Position numbers and translations under genes: made by a program. A DNA stretch of 64,000 nt from Cytidiella melzeri (lineage: Eukaryota; Basidiomycota; Agaricomycetes; Polyporales; Irpicaceae), in contig JABYQR010000169.1 of NCBI GenBank assembly GCA_022592445.1, positions 28,075 to 92,074 on the forward strand. Direction: 5' to 3'. A model generated the notes under the pieces. It saw nothing but the letters and a program-made list of their open reading frames with translations, made no database searches and had not been told where the DNA came from. Shown here in pieces: positions 20,502 through 30,423 of this stretch (positions are counted from its first letter, which is position 1; the number at the start of each line of letters is the position of its first letter).

Positions 20502-21269
20502 ATGCCTCTTTCCCGCTACGTCGCTGCTAGGTCTGGCTGCAAGGCCCCCTACTCTATCCCCGTCCGCAACAAAGTCACTGGACTTCAAGAACGCCTCTCA
20601 GTCTCCAAGGAGACTCTCGACAAGTTCAAGGATGCTGGCAAGCCTCGCCGGCTCAAATACCCCAATAACAAGCCCCTCATCAAGAGGATCGACCTCAAAG
20701 AGCAGGCTTGCACCACCATAGAGCATGAGGAGAACCAGGCTCGCATGAGCCAGGTCTCTCACCTCATGTCTCAACTCAGCTTTCTCGATCATATCGAGAA
20801 GCAAGAGAAGAAGGAAGCTGAAAAGCTTTCTCTCCTTCAGCGTATCGAGGAGCGCAACCAACGCGCTTACATTCCCACTCCTAATCCGCTCCCCGCTTCT
20901 CTCCACTTCCGTAAAACGAAGTTGATGCTTTGTCAACAGGAATTCAAACCAATGGTCACAGCAGCCTGTCAAAGGCTTGAGCCTGTGCTCAAAAAGCTGG
21001 ACGCCTCCTTCTCGAGTGGTGGGCAATTGTCTAACCACCAGCTCAACACTCGTCGGGAGAAAGCTCAGCTGTTGATCGGTTGTGGCTTCAGATCGCAAGG
21101 AGAATCACACGGACAAGATGTTGAACAGGGAATGGAGGATGTTAAAAAGGACTTAAAAAGTTTAGGCAGGATTAGTTTTGTAGACATACATCGGAGATGG
21201 GGTTATATCCTAGAGCTACTAGAAGGGCTGTTTGATATGAACGCCTTTGTATATGCGGAAATGGAATAA
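20502..21269 (+). CDS. ORF1, accessory protein upstream of gag (family C)
   Basis: An ATG-started 255-residue frame. It is basic with a long Glu/Lys/Arg-rich helical middle (about residues 70-130, probable coiled coil), a low-complexity RREKAQLL stretch and a C-terminal block KDLKSLGRISFVDIHRRW. That block matches the end of ORF1 in families A and D (WQL...KAIGKISF). Compared with the sister copy at 59574-60347 this one has two compensating small indels around codons 197-215, which scramble about 20 residues but leave the frame open. Gag starts about 170 bp downstream. Function is unknown; it is not part of the standard Ty3 coding set. Confidence 0.8.
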   Translation: MPLSRYVAARSGCKAPYSIPVRNKVTGLQERLSVSKETLDKFKDAGKPRRLKYPNNKPLIKRIDLKEQACTTIEHEENQARMSQVSHLMSQLSFLDHIEKQEKKEAEKLSLLQRIEERNQRAYIPTPNPLPASLHFRKTKLMLCQQEFKPMVTAACQRLEPVLKKLDASFSSGGQLSNHQLNTRREKAQLLIGCGFRSQGESHGQDVEQGMEDVKKDLKSLGRISFVDIHRRWGYILELLEGLFDMNAFVYAEME

Positions 21270-21439
21270 AATGTATTGGCTGACAAGCCTCATTTTACTC
21301 GGTGACAACTTCCTGAAAAGGATTTAATGTGTGAAAACAACTCTGACAAGAGTTCAATGTGTGAAAAGTGGTGATTCTCTTCTTCTTATACTAGAAATAG
21401 TATTTCGCTTATCCTTTGCTAACTAAGAAATTAGAAGCA

Positions 21440-22900
21440 ATGGCCTCTCAATCCAACGCCGGATCCAGCGCTGCCCCCGCTGCTAACCTCACCCATTCTG
21501 TTCCTTTTGGCAAGATTACGCCAATTGTTTATAACCCTTCTGTCGAGAATTTCGAACAGCACATTTTCCACAACCTTACCGTAGCCCAAAGGGCTTTTAC
21601 TCGCACGGTTGAAGGAGAAGCAACACCTGCTATTGCTCATAATATGATGAATCAAATGGTTCTCATTTGGAACAATCAGTTGTCATTGCTGGAGGATAAC
21701 CTCCAGGAATACGTCGATAAGGTCGTTCAAGACCTATATTCGCAGTTCACTGCCAACACACAAGTCCAGCGGATGGACACTGACCTCGACATGGTCAAGA
21801 TGACGATCACAAATGTTGTCAATCAAATCAACCAGCTTCCCTTGTCGCAAGGACAAGGAGGATCCTCGCGCCAGCCTAAGATTGGCAAACCCCCGGAGTT
21901 CAACGGGACCGATGGCAAGGTCAAGTTCAACGAGTGGTTGAACAAGATCTCTCTGTGGCTTGTCCACGAGAATGTTGCTACAGACAGGCAATGTATTGCC
22001 GTCGCAATGAACCGGCTCTCAGGCGCGGCGGCTCAATACATGGAGCCGTGGATCAAGAAGCTGACAAAGAGTCAGACAATTGGAACGTGGGAAGAGTTCG
22101 AAAACAAGCTCAAGGTACAGTACAGACAAAGGGACGACAAGGAAGGTGCTTGAAAGGAGCTCAATGCCTTGTTCAATAACACGGATCTGGCACATAAGAA
22201 CTTTGTCAAGTACGCGGAACGTTTCCGTACGCTTGGAAGGCTTTCGGGATACGAGGACGACCTGCTTATTCACAAGCTCAAGCATGTCATCGAGAAGGAC
22301 ATGAGGCTCGTCCTGATTGGAAAAGATGAAAATCAAATTCCAACAACTTGGCCTCAGTTCCTCGACCTCTTGCTCGACATCCACAAGAAGGTCTATTTGG
22401 AGAAAGCACAAGGCCAGATCTTTGCAAAGAAGAAGGATACGTCCACACCTATGGAGGTGGATGTAGCAGACAAGAAAAAGAAGAAGAACGACAAGCGGAA
22501 CAAGGGCAAGGGCAAAGAGGTGAACTCAACTGAAAAGTTGGAAAAGTTCTGCCACATCCATAAGTCGAAAGGACATAACACGGATGAGTGCAACCTCAAC
22601 GGCCTGAAAAAGAAGCTCGATGAGAAGAAGAAGGATGTAAAGAAGGATGGCAGGTCTTTGGTGCTGAAGAAGATTCGGGCAGCAGATGCCGAGGACTCAG
22701 GGACGGACAGCAAGGCAGATACCCCTAAAGCCTCGTCGTCTAAGATGAAAAACGTTAATACCGCGCGCCTAGAGTTGGCGGCTCACATAGAGAAGGTTCC
22801 AACTGAAGATGATGAACCTTCGACTCCTCACCCGTACCCTGACAAGGGTAAAGGGAAAAAGCCGACCAAGGGCAAGGATTTTTTCCGAAGCATCATGTGA
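21440..22900 (+). pseudogene. gag: Gag of the family-C element, one premature stop
   Basis: The ATG at 21440 starts MASQSNAGSS. A coiled region (about residues 75-140) precedes the capsid-like domain (PPEFNGTDGKVKFNEWLNKISLWL, then WEEFENKLKVQYRQRD). A TGA at 22151-22153 interrupts an otherwise continuous frame, probably a TGG-to-TGA change. The second half has a Lys-rich tail with one zinc-finger-like box (CHIHKSKGHNTDEC, CX3HX4HX4C), which differs from the usual knuckle. Gag ends at 22900. Pol is in the -1 frame and overlaps upstream of the nested LTR; six T at 22879-22884 are a candidate slippery site. Confidence 0.88.
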
Positions 22901-22917
22901 CTCCCTGCGAACATGAA

Positions 22918-23629
22918 TGTTAAGACCAACTATTGTCAAGAGACAAGTTGTCAAGTCAGAACCCCTTGGTGTAGCTACACTCAAGGTCTGATGATGGTCT
23001 AGGCCGCGCAGTCGCTGTCAAGCATAGTGGCAGACAGATGATGGTTCGGTAGAAGGAATATTGGTACGAAGTGGATAGACTGAGGATCTAGCCCCATGTC
23101 TAGCGGCTATTTATACATGTTGACCTAACTACTTTTGGACCAGTCCGAGGTAGTGGTAGCAAATCGGAAAAACAGAAAGGAAGAACGGTACACAGAGAAC
23201 AGCCACTACTCTGGAAAGCCAATGAGAGAAAAGACTGTCAAGGTGCGGAAACAAGGAACAATAGAAAGGTGAGACATGAGGCAGAGATCAATAAAGAAGG
23301 GGTTGAACCCGAAACAGGGGATAGACGGAGTTGGATCCGAAACAGGGGGTAGATGGGTTGGACCCGATGGAGTGGTAACGGAGGTATGGAAAGGCCGAGG
23401 GTTGCACCAAGGCAATGGTAACCAATCGGAGTTAAGTCCGAGGTTTGAATGGACATAAGGACACAACTGATGACATAATAGTCCATGTTGAACGGAGGTG
23501 AGGTGGGTTAGGGGATGATGGAGGAAGGACAAGTTGGATCGTCGAGGCAATGGTAAAGAAGATAGCTAGTTATCAAGATAGTCGAAGAAGTAAAGAAAAA
23601 ATAATAGGGTGTGAAGACCGTTCGTAACA
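22918..23629 (-). repeat. Solo family-E LTR at the gag/pol junction of the family-C element
   Basis: The insertion starts TGTTAAGACC and ends CGTAACA, with the 5-bp duplication ATGAA at 22913-22917 and 23630-23634. It is the reverse complement of the family-E LTR at 47215-47956. At 712 bp it is slightly shorter than that copy. Insert plus duplication is 717 bp, a multiple of three, so the pol frame is preserved in register. No family-E internal region occurs in the window. Confidence 0.94.
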
Positions 23630-26600
23630 ATGAACGCTTAGGCCCTGATACCCTCAATCTTTGTACCGTAGATACTGTCAAAAATGTAGCGCCTTCAAAG
23701 AATTCATTTTTTCTACCGGTTACAATTTGGGTATATGGAAAGAAAGTGCAGGTCGAAGCTCTGGTAGATTCAGGAGCCACAACCACGTTCATCAGTAAGT
23801 CAGTGGTTCAAAGTAACAATCTGGTAACAAATCAACTGGCATCACCGTTTAACGTCATCAATGTCGACGGTACTCCCAATAAAGATGGTCAAATCACTCA
23901 CTCAGTACGTGCATACCTAGAAATAGGTTTGCACAGAGCAAGACAAGACATGCTCGTTACTGATCTCGGTAGTAAACACATGATTATCGGGATGACCTTC
24001 TTACGCTGCCACAATCCGGAGATAGATTGGGCAAATGGCGAGTGGAGATTTACCAGATGTCCTGAACTCTGTGCCCCAAGAGCTCGTAAAAACATCACTG
24101 TAACTCAAGAAGAGATTGATGAGCTTGAGTTACCTAAGGGACGTTCGGTGTCAGACAACCTGGACGGAATAGGAAGTGTCGACCCGGACAACCCTCACAT
24201 CCACTGGATTGACTTAGACGATCCAGAAGACCAAGAAATAGCAGAAATAATCGCTGAACTTTCTGGAAAGGAAGATGAGGGCTTTGAAGACGGCTTTGAC
24301 GAACAAGAATCCGTCAATTGGAAGCCATTAGTACCAAAATATTTATGGGAATTTGGTGACGTCTTTTCAAAGAAAAAGTCAGAACGCATGCCGTTACGCA
24401 AACCATACGATCACGCGATTGAATTTGAGGAAGGTGCCTCCCTTCCCAAAGCGACTAAACTATACCTGCTGTCTCCAATGGAAAAGAATTCTCTAGATCA
24501 ATGGATCAAAGAGGAACTCCGAAAAGGTTACATCCGCAAATCGAAAAGTCCGATTGCAGCACCTGTGTTCTTCGTCAAGAAGAAAGATGGCTCGTTGCGC
24601 CTTGTGCAAGACTACCGAAAACTGAACGACATCACGGTGAAAAACCGGTACCCCATACCTCGCATCAACGACTTAATCAATTCGTTAAGCAAGGCTAAGG
24701 TCTTTTCAAAGATTGATCTTAGATGGGGATACAATAATGTTCGCATCCAAAAGGGTGACAAATGGAAGACGGCGTTCATCACACACCGTGGTCTTTTCGA
24801 AGCCAAGGTGATGTATTTCGGTTTCAGCAACGCACCAGCGACGTTCCAAGCCATGATGAATGAAATTCTGAGTGATTTGATCTTAGAAGGACATGTCATG
24901 GTGTATCTCAACGACATCCTCATCTTCACGGAAGACAAGAAGGAGAACCGTCGCATCACACAGGAAGTGCTCAAGCGCCTACGCAAGAACGATCTATTTG
25001 CCAAACCGGAAAAATGCTTTTTTGAAAAAGATTGCATTGAGTACCTAGGCATGATCATTTCTCACGGGCATATCGAGATGGATCCAGCCAAACTCACCGG
25101 AGTTACTGAGTGGCCGCGACCTGAAAAGGTTAAGCAAGTCCAAGCCTTCTTAGGCTTTGCCAATTTCTATCGGCGTTTCATCAAGGACTTTGCTAAACAT
25201 GCAAAACCGCTCACTATTCTGACAAAGAAGGACCAACCCTGGATCTGGAAAGATGCTCAGGAACAGGCCTTCCAAAGTCTGAAACAGGCTTTTACGTCAG
25301 CACCCATTCTGAGTATACCAGATGACGAAAACCCTTTCCGTCTGGAAACAGACGCTAGCGACTTTGCTACAGGAGTGGTATTATCACAACTGGATCCAGC
25401 TGACAAGCTGTGGCATCCAGTAGCCTTCTACTCTAAATCACTCAACGTTCATGAATTTAACTATGAGATATACAATAAAGAGTTGTTGGCTATTATCCGC
25501 GCCCTGGAAGAGTATTGTCAACATCTGGAGGGACATCCGATTACCGTAGAAATATGGTCAGATCACCAAAACCTGACATATTTCAGGAAAGCCCAGCAGC
25601 TGACTCGGAGACAAGCGCAATGGGCGTTATACCTCATGCGGTTTAATTTTGTGCTCCGGCACAAACCCGGAAAGACCATGCTTACCACAGATCCTCTGTC
25701 CAGGAGGCCAGATATGAAGAGGGGGTAATTCCAATAACGAGGACAAAATTCTCCTTAAACCCGAGTTTTTTGCCATCTCTGCTATTGAAAACTCTCATGA
25801 CTCGCCTATCAACGATGATGAAATCCTAAGACGGGTTAAGAAAGCACTCATGAACGACGAAGTTACCAAGGACTATCAGCAGTTACTTAACTCTGGTCCT
25901 AGGGAGTTCAAGAAATCACTAGAGGAATAGAATTTTGAGAACGGATTACTCCTATACCGTGGAAAAGTCTACATCCCCAAAGATCAGAAATTAGATCTGA
26001 GACGCCAAATCATCCAGATGCATCACGATCTACCTTCTGCCGGACATCCTGGCAGATGGAAAACGTACAAACTGATATCGAGAAACTACTGGTGGCCAGG
26101 TTTAACCACTGATGTCAAGAAATACGTGACAGGCTGTGACACATGTCAGCGGATGAAGACTCGTCCGCAACAGCCTTATGGACTACTCATTCCTAATCCG
26201 GTTCCGGCCGAACCATGGGATATCATGACTGTTGACTTGATTACTCAGTTACCGGAGTCTGATGGCTTCAATGCTATCTGCGTAGTGGTAGACCGCCTTA
26301 CTAAAAGGGCGCACTTCTTCCCTATCGTAAACGAGTTCTCAGCAAAAGATCTTGCAGCTCTACTCTATGAGAGAGTCTGGACCCTTCACAGGTTACCTTT
26401 GCAAATCATTTCCGACCGAGGTCCACAATTCGCAGCAGATTTATTCCAGAAATGGTGTAAAATGCTAGGGATAGAATCTACAATGACTACTGCATATCAT
26501 CTGCAAACTGACGGTCAAACTAAACGGGTTAATCAAATACTCGAACAGTACCTGCGTTGTTACGTTGATCAACTACATGATGACTGGGCTAGATTGCTCA

Positions 26601-27293
26601 GCTCAGCTGAGTTCGCATACAACAATGCAGCGCATGAGGGAACTAAGCACTCGCCTTTCTACCTCGAATACGGCAGACACCCTAGAGCTGGTCCAACGCT
26701 CACTAAGCACCTGAAAAGGTCTGACATGACGTCATGTGGAACTGCTTGCAAGCTCAAGAGCATGCTAAGGCGGTGTTACAACTTGCAGCTGAACGCATGA
26801 AGTGGTACTATGACAAGCACGTCCAGAAGGCCCCTTCAACAAAGGCGATCAGGTCATGCTAGATCTGAGAGACTACCAAAAATCTGGACATAAGTTGTCA
26901 GCCAAGTACTATGGCCCATTCAAGATTGCTGAAAAGCTTTCGCCGGTCACATTCAGACTGGAATGGCCCAAACGTTCACCAAGGATACACCCTGTATTCC
27001 ATGCAAGCAAGTTGGTACCGTACAATGAACCTGAATTCGAAGGCCAAAAGCTGGAGATGCCTCTGCCAGATATCATCGATGGAGAAGAAGAATACGAAGT
27101 CGAGAAGATTCTCAAGTCAAGACGTACAGGTCGTGCCAAAAAGCTTCAGTATTACATACGCTGGAAAGGCTACGGACCGAACGACGACACGTGGGAGCCT
27201 GTAGAAAACATCACACACGCTCAAGAAGCGATCAAGAAATTCTACGACAATCATCCCCGAGCTATTTGCTCAGCTACAATCTACTGTGTATAA
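23630..27293 (+). pseudogene. pol: Ty3/gypsy pol of the family-C element
   Basis: Domains in order: protease with an intact motif (LVDSGATTTFI), RT (FFVKKKDGSLRLVQDYRKLND, KIDLRWGYNN), RNase H (LETDASDFATG), integrase zinc finger (HHDLPSAGHPG ... CDTCQ) and core (DLITQLPE, SDRGPQF, catalytic position near QTKRVNQ), and chromodomain (YYIRWKGYGPNDDTWEP, about 27150). The RT active site reads YLND instead of YLDD (about 24907). A slip in a G run at 25721 shifts the frame, a TAG follows at about 25928, and two more frameshifts lie between 26735 and 26845. In the integrase the usual Glu of the TERVNQ block is Lys (TKRVNQ). The enzyme cannot be active. Pol begins upstream of the nested LTR in the -1 frame of gag. 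Confidence 0.92.
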
Positions 27294-27516
27294 AGTCACA
27301 AACAACACACCAAGGATCATCCACGATCCAATGACGCAACCGAGGAGGGTACGGACTAGACTACCATCAGCCAATGAGGTGATAACCCTGTCAGGGACGT
27401 CGGTAGAAGCCGCTAGAGTCACTCGGAACTGCTTAGGCACCCTCTTGACAATGGTGAAAAAGTGGACTCAATGACCAAGGTGTTCGTTCAAAACTCTTTG
27501 CACAGAGTTCAAAGCA

Positions 27517-27530
27517 AGAAGGGGAGGTAA
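27517..27530 (+). other. Polypurine tract of the family-C element
   Basis: AAGAAGGGGAGGTAA immediately precedes the 3' LTR at 27531. The stretch 27294-27516 is 3' untranslated sequence with no gene. Confidence 0.8.
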
Positions 27531-28243
27531 TGTCACAGATTTTCAATGTTTCTACAAGACTTGCCTTACCAGGCAACGGTATTATTGGGAATATTTAAGT
27601 GCTTGTCAAGCGCTTATCCAGCGCTTATCCGACGTCTATTTAGGCGCTTATCCAACGCTTATCTGGCGCTTATCAGGCGCTTATTCTCAGTGCCTATCAA
27701 TTGATGCGCTGATGCGCTTCCTGTCTCTGATGCGCTGATGCGCTCCTTTCCTTATCTGTGTATCACATGATAGAACTCTCTGGAACATTGTGGAACATGC
27801 TGGAACTATGATGTCATAGTATAGAACATTCCATTAGATGATGTCATAGTTCTTAGAACCTTCTGGAAAAGTCTACCCTTGTCTTAGAACAAGCTTGAAC
27901 AAGTCTAGCCTTGGAGCTGGGTCATGGGGTCAGGTCATGGGGACAATTGCTATTGGTTGATTATTGAAGTGGCACCACTAGGGCATAGGGCATGCTTAGT
28001 AAGTTAGATTACTTTGCTTACTCATGTAGGTATTAGGGGTCTTAGGGTAGTACCTGGGGTCCTCCCCTTCATGTATATATAGAGGCACTCCTGAGGGCAT
28101 ATCCCCTCAGTCTTATCCACTCTGTTGAACTAGGACTACTCAGTACCCACCAGTACTTTGCTCACCACACCTCTTACTCTCTATATCTCTACCTCCCCCT
28201 CAAGTTAACTACTTATCTGGTGAGTGTAACCTTAACTGTTACA
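27531..28243 (+). repeat. Family-C 3' LTR
   Basis: This 713-bp LTR starts TGTCACAG and ends CTGTTACA. It includes the GCGCTTATC repeat cluster (about 27600-27690), the TATA box TATATATAGAGG (about 28074) and a donor-like CTGGTGAGTG near the end. Relative to the 5' LTR it has an extra segment around 27830-27890 (ATGATGTCATAG repeated, then AGAACC...). The right flank is family-A pol sequence of element 3. Confidence 0.93.
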
Positions 28244-28575
28244 CCGTCAATGTTGTGTAACGAGATAATCCTTTCAAGAGGGTGTTGGATAATCTTATGC
28301 TTTTTGACGAACTGGTGACTGATGAACAAAGCCGTGGCTCCTGAGTCAATCATAGCAGGAACACGGATGCTTCTATTGAGACCTTTGACTAGTACATGTA
28401 CACGGAAATGAGAAGATAACCGATCTAACGACGTGATAGTACATGAAGAGATAACAGATGACGGGCACGGAGTTGCTATAGTACATGAGGCAGAAGACGA
28501 GGTAGACAACAAAGGAGACAAGGACAGGGTATTGGGGGGACTCGCAGCTGCGGCTGTGTCACGAGTCCTCTTCAA
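28244..28575 (-). pseudogene. pol: Pol N-terminus with protease motif (element 3, truncated)
   Basis: It starts in the -1 frame at the gag stop with the same Ser-rich leader as element 2, then the protease region with the active-site motif intact (MIDSGATALFISHQF). The frame is cut at HNID by the family-C LTR junction at 28243/28244. It is useful as the reference showing that the Asp-to-Asn change in element 2 is derived. Confidence 0.88.
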
Positions 28576-29033
28576 AAAACTGCGTTGATTTTGGCTGCCA
28601 TTTCATCCATTTGCTTCTTTTGGATGTCAAGCATGTCCTTGAGAGCAGCGATCTTAGCATCCTTGCCGTTGGACGCGTCTTGCTTGGCTGCAGTAGTAGT
28701 CGACGATGTCAACAAGGTAGCAGCAACCTTTTGTCCCTTAGGGATGCCTTGGAGCCGTTTCAGGCAAACTGCCCCCCAGTGACCGGTGCCACCGCAGTGG
28801 TTGCAGACCAGGTCATCGGGGTGCTTCGAGTCCCTCTTCTTGTGACACTCAGATCCACAAACTGAGCAGCGCTTGCTCATCTCCTTCTTCCGTTTCTGGA
28901 AGATCTCCTGTTTGCCCAGACCCTCAAAGAGCGAGTCAAACGAGGCGGAGAAACGGGATACGTCAATCTCCATTGCATTGGGATCACGGAATGCTTGCTG
29001 GTGGGACTTGCCATGTCCCGAGGAACTGTCTAC
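28572..29033 (-). pseudogene. gag: Gag C-terminal half (element 3)
   Basis: It resumes after the Helitron-like insertion with DSSSGHGKSHQQAF, then the irregular box CSVCGSECHKK, the zinc knuckle CNHCGGTGHWGAVC and a C-terminal helix ending INAVF at the stop beside the six-T slippery run (28572-28579). It joins the other gag half at 38748. Confidence 0.9.
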
Positions 29034-29090
29034 TAGCATTAGCAGGGCCGGCAAGCGGCAAGTACGATTCCTGAAGACTGGATAAATTTC

Positions 29091-29206
29091 TCACAATATC
29101 ATATATATCAATAAATCAGAATTCAATATCACGCAGGTTTTACATGTCTCACAATATCATAGATATCAATAAATTAGATGTCATTATTGCGCAGGTATCT
29201 TAAACA
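29091..29206. repeat. 58-bp imperfect tandem duplication near the Helitron-like end
   Basis: TCACAATATCATA... at 29091 and again at 29149, each followed by ATATCAATAAAT and a GCGCAGG/ACGCAGG string. It is AT-rich and lies between the 3' subterminal inverted repeat and the peptidase remains. Confidence 0.7.
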
Positions 29207-30423
29207 TCACAACATGTATAAATTGCTACAGTACTGGTCCGACCGTGTTTTGCTGTTGCCAACATGTTGCAGTTTACACCGATCATGTTTCCATCATATT
29301 CTGTATGTCTACCTATACTTATACCATCTTGGAACCACAGATCTCCGTTGTCACCGACTATACGAGATGTATAGTGATTATTTCCATAGTAAATGATGCC
29401 ACACAGTTTGTAATTGTATCCACTAACATTAATAACATGTTGGAACCTGACAGCCAGATCTTCCTCTATACACATTGCAATGAAGGGTGGTGCATCATCA
29501 AATTTGTATATATTCTCCATTACGCTGTGACAGTCACTGCATTTCTTTCTAGACTTTGTTCTCAATAGAGCTGTCATCCATGCAGACGTAGTTTGAGCAT
29601 TACACGTTACTGCTCGTTTTACTTTATCTCTCCATGCAGACTTTGTACATTGCCACATTAGAGAGTTAAAAAAATAAGCTAGAAGATTTTTCGTTTCGAC
29701 ATACAACGCAGTACACAGTTTTGACAGTATGGCTAACATCAGATTTTAGTAGAAATTCACATAATTCTCTAACATCATTGCCTGTTGTACTGATTGAGAA
29801 CACACTTGGATCTTTACAATGAAATGCAAGCTGTATACGGTCTCGAGTTTTATCTATATCATCTGAGTCAAGATCTACACCTTCAAACATGTCACAAAAT
29901 ATTTTCAAATATTCATTTGTTGTTGATGTTAATTTACACCATTCTTCTGGCGTATACCTCATAATGCTCAATATAATAGTGAACAGACTATCAAATGCAC
30001 AGCTATATGTCTGACCATTCCATACAAAACCCATAGGGCCATTGAGTACAGGTATACGGTCATTGATATTTGTTTTCTGCCGTTTACATGGCCGGGTGGA
30101 ACTTTCTTGATGTTCAGTTACTTCCTGTCTACGCTTGTTATGAATACGAACACCTTGTAGCCTACTCAGTTGATTGATCTGTACAGTACCCTGAGCAGGA
30201 ATATATTGTTTGGCATCAGTATTGACTCCCAATGGTTTTTTCTTGCTGGATTCAGGTTTAGATGTAGATTGTTTTGGCAGTCTTTTCTTTTTGTCAAGTA
30301 CTTGCCATTCTGCTTCTTGGAATGGATCATCGATATCATACGTGTTGATTGTATCCCATTGTAATGGACTAGGCATTGTTCTAGGAACATAGTCACTTCC
30401 TCTTGCATATCTATATGATGATA
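29200..30423 (-). pseudogene. Ubiquitin-protease-like (C19-type) domain downstream of the Helitron helicase
   Basis: In the same frame as the helicase end follows a Lys-rich linker, then NGPMGFVWNGQTYSC with SLFTI (candidate catalytic Cys), EEW, a CX2C pair (CVVC ... CSDC about 60 residues on), and finally KLCGIIYYGNNHYTSRI with the candidate His and WFQDG with the candidate Asp. Spacing and order resemble ubiquitin-specific proteases. One frameshift near 29690 splits the domain. Its fusion to a PIF1-type helicase points to a transposon protein rather than a host deubiquitinase. A related fragment lies at 5016-5351. The family assignment rests on motif order only. Confidence 0.6.

Larger units (their letters stand above)
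9419..28243 (+). mobile_element. Family-C chromovirus with a nested family-A element
   Basis: LTRs of family C (TGTCACAG to CTGTTACA) lie at 9419-9467 plus 19316-19922 and at 27531-28243. Between them are leader, ORF1, gag and pol on the plus strand. Without the nested element 2 the length is about 9.0 kb. The flanks do not match (CTAGT on the left, CCGTC on the right), so either the target duplication was lost or the LTRs come from different insertions joined by recombination. Gag and pol carry several disabling lesions. Confidence 0.88.

Noticed and set aside
22393..22713. Phe/Ser-rich frame on the minus strand
   Set aside because: Shadow of the Lys-rich gag tail on the plus strand.
23206..23550. 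Pro/Ser/Leu-rich frames in the region between gag and pol of family C (and their mirror at 47377-47774)
   Set aside because: They lie wholly within the family-E LTR and arise from its internal tandem repeats.
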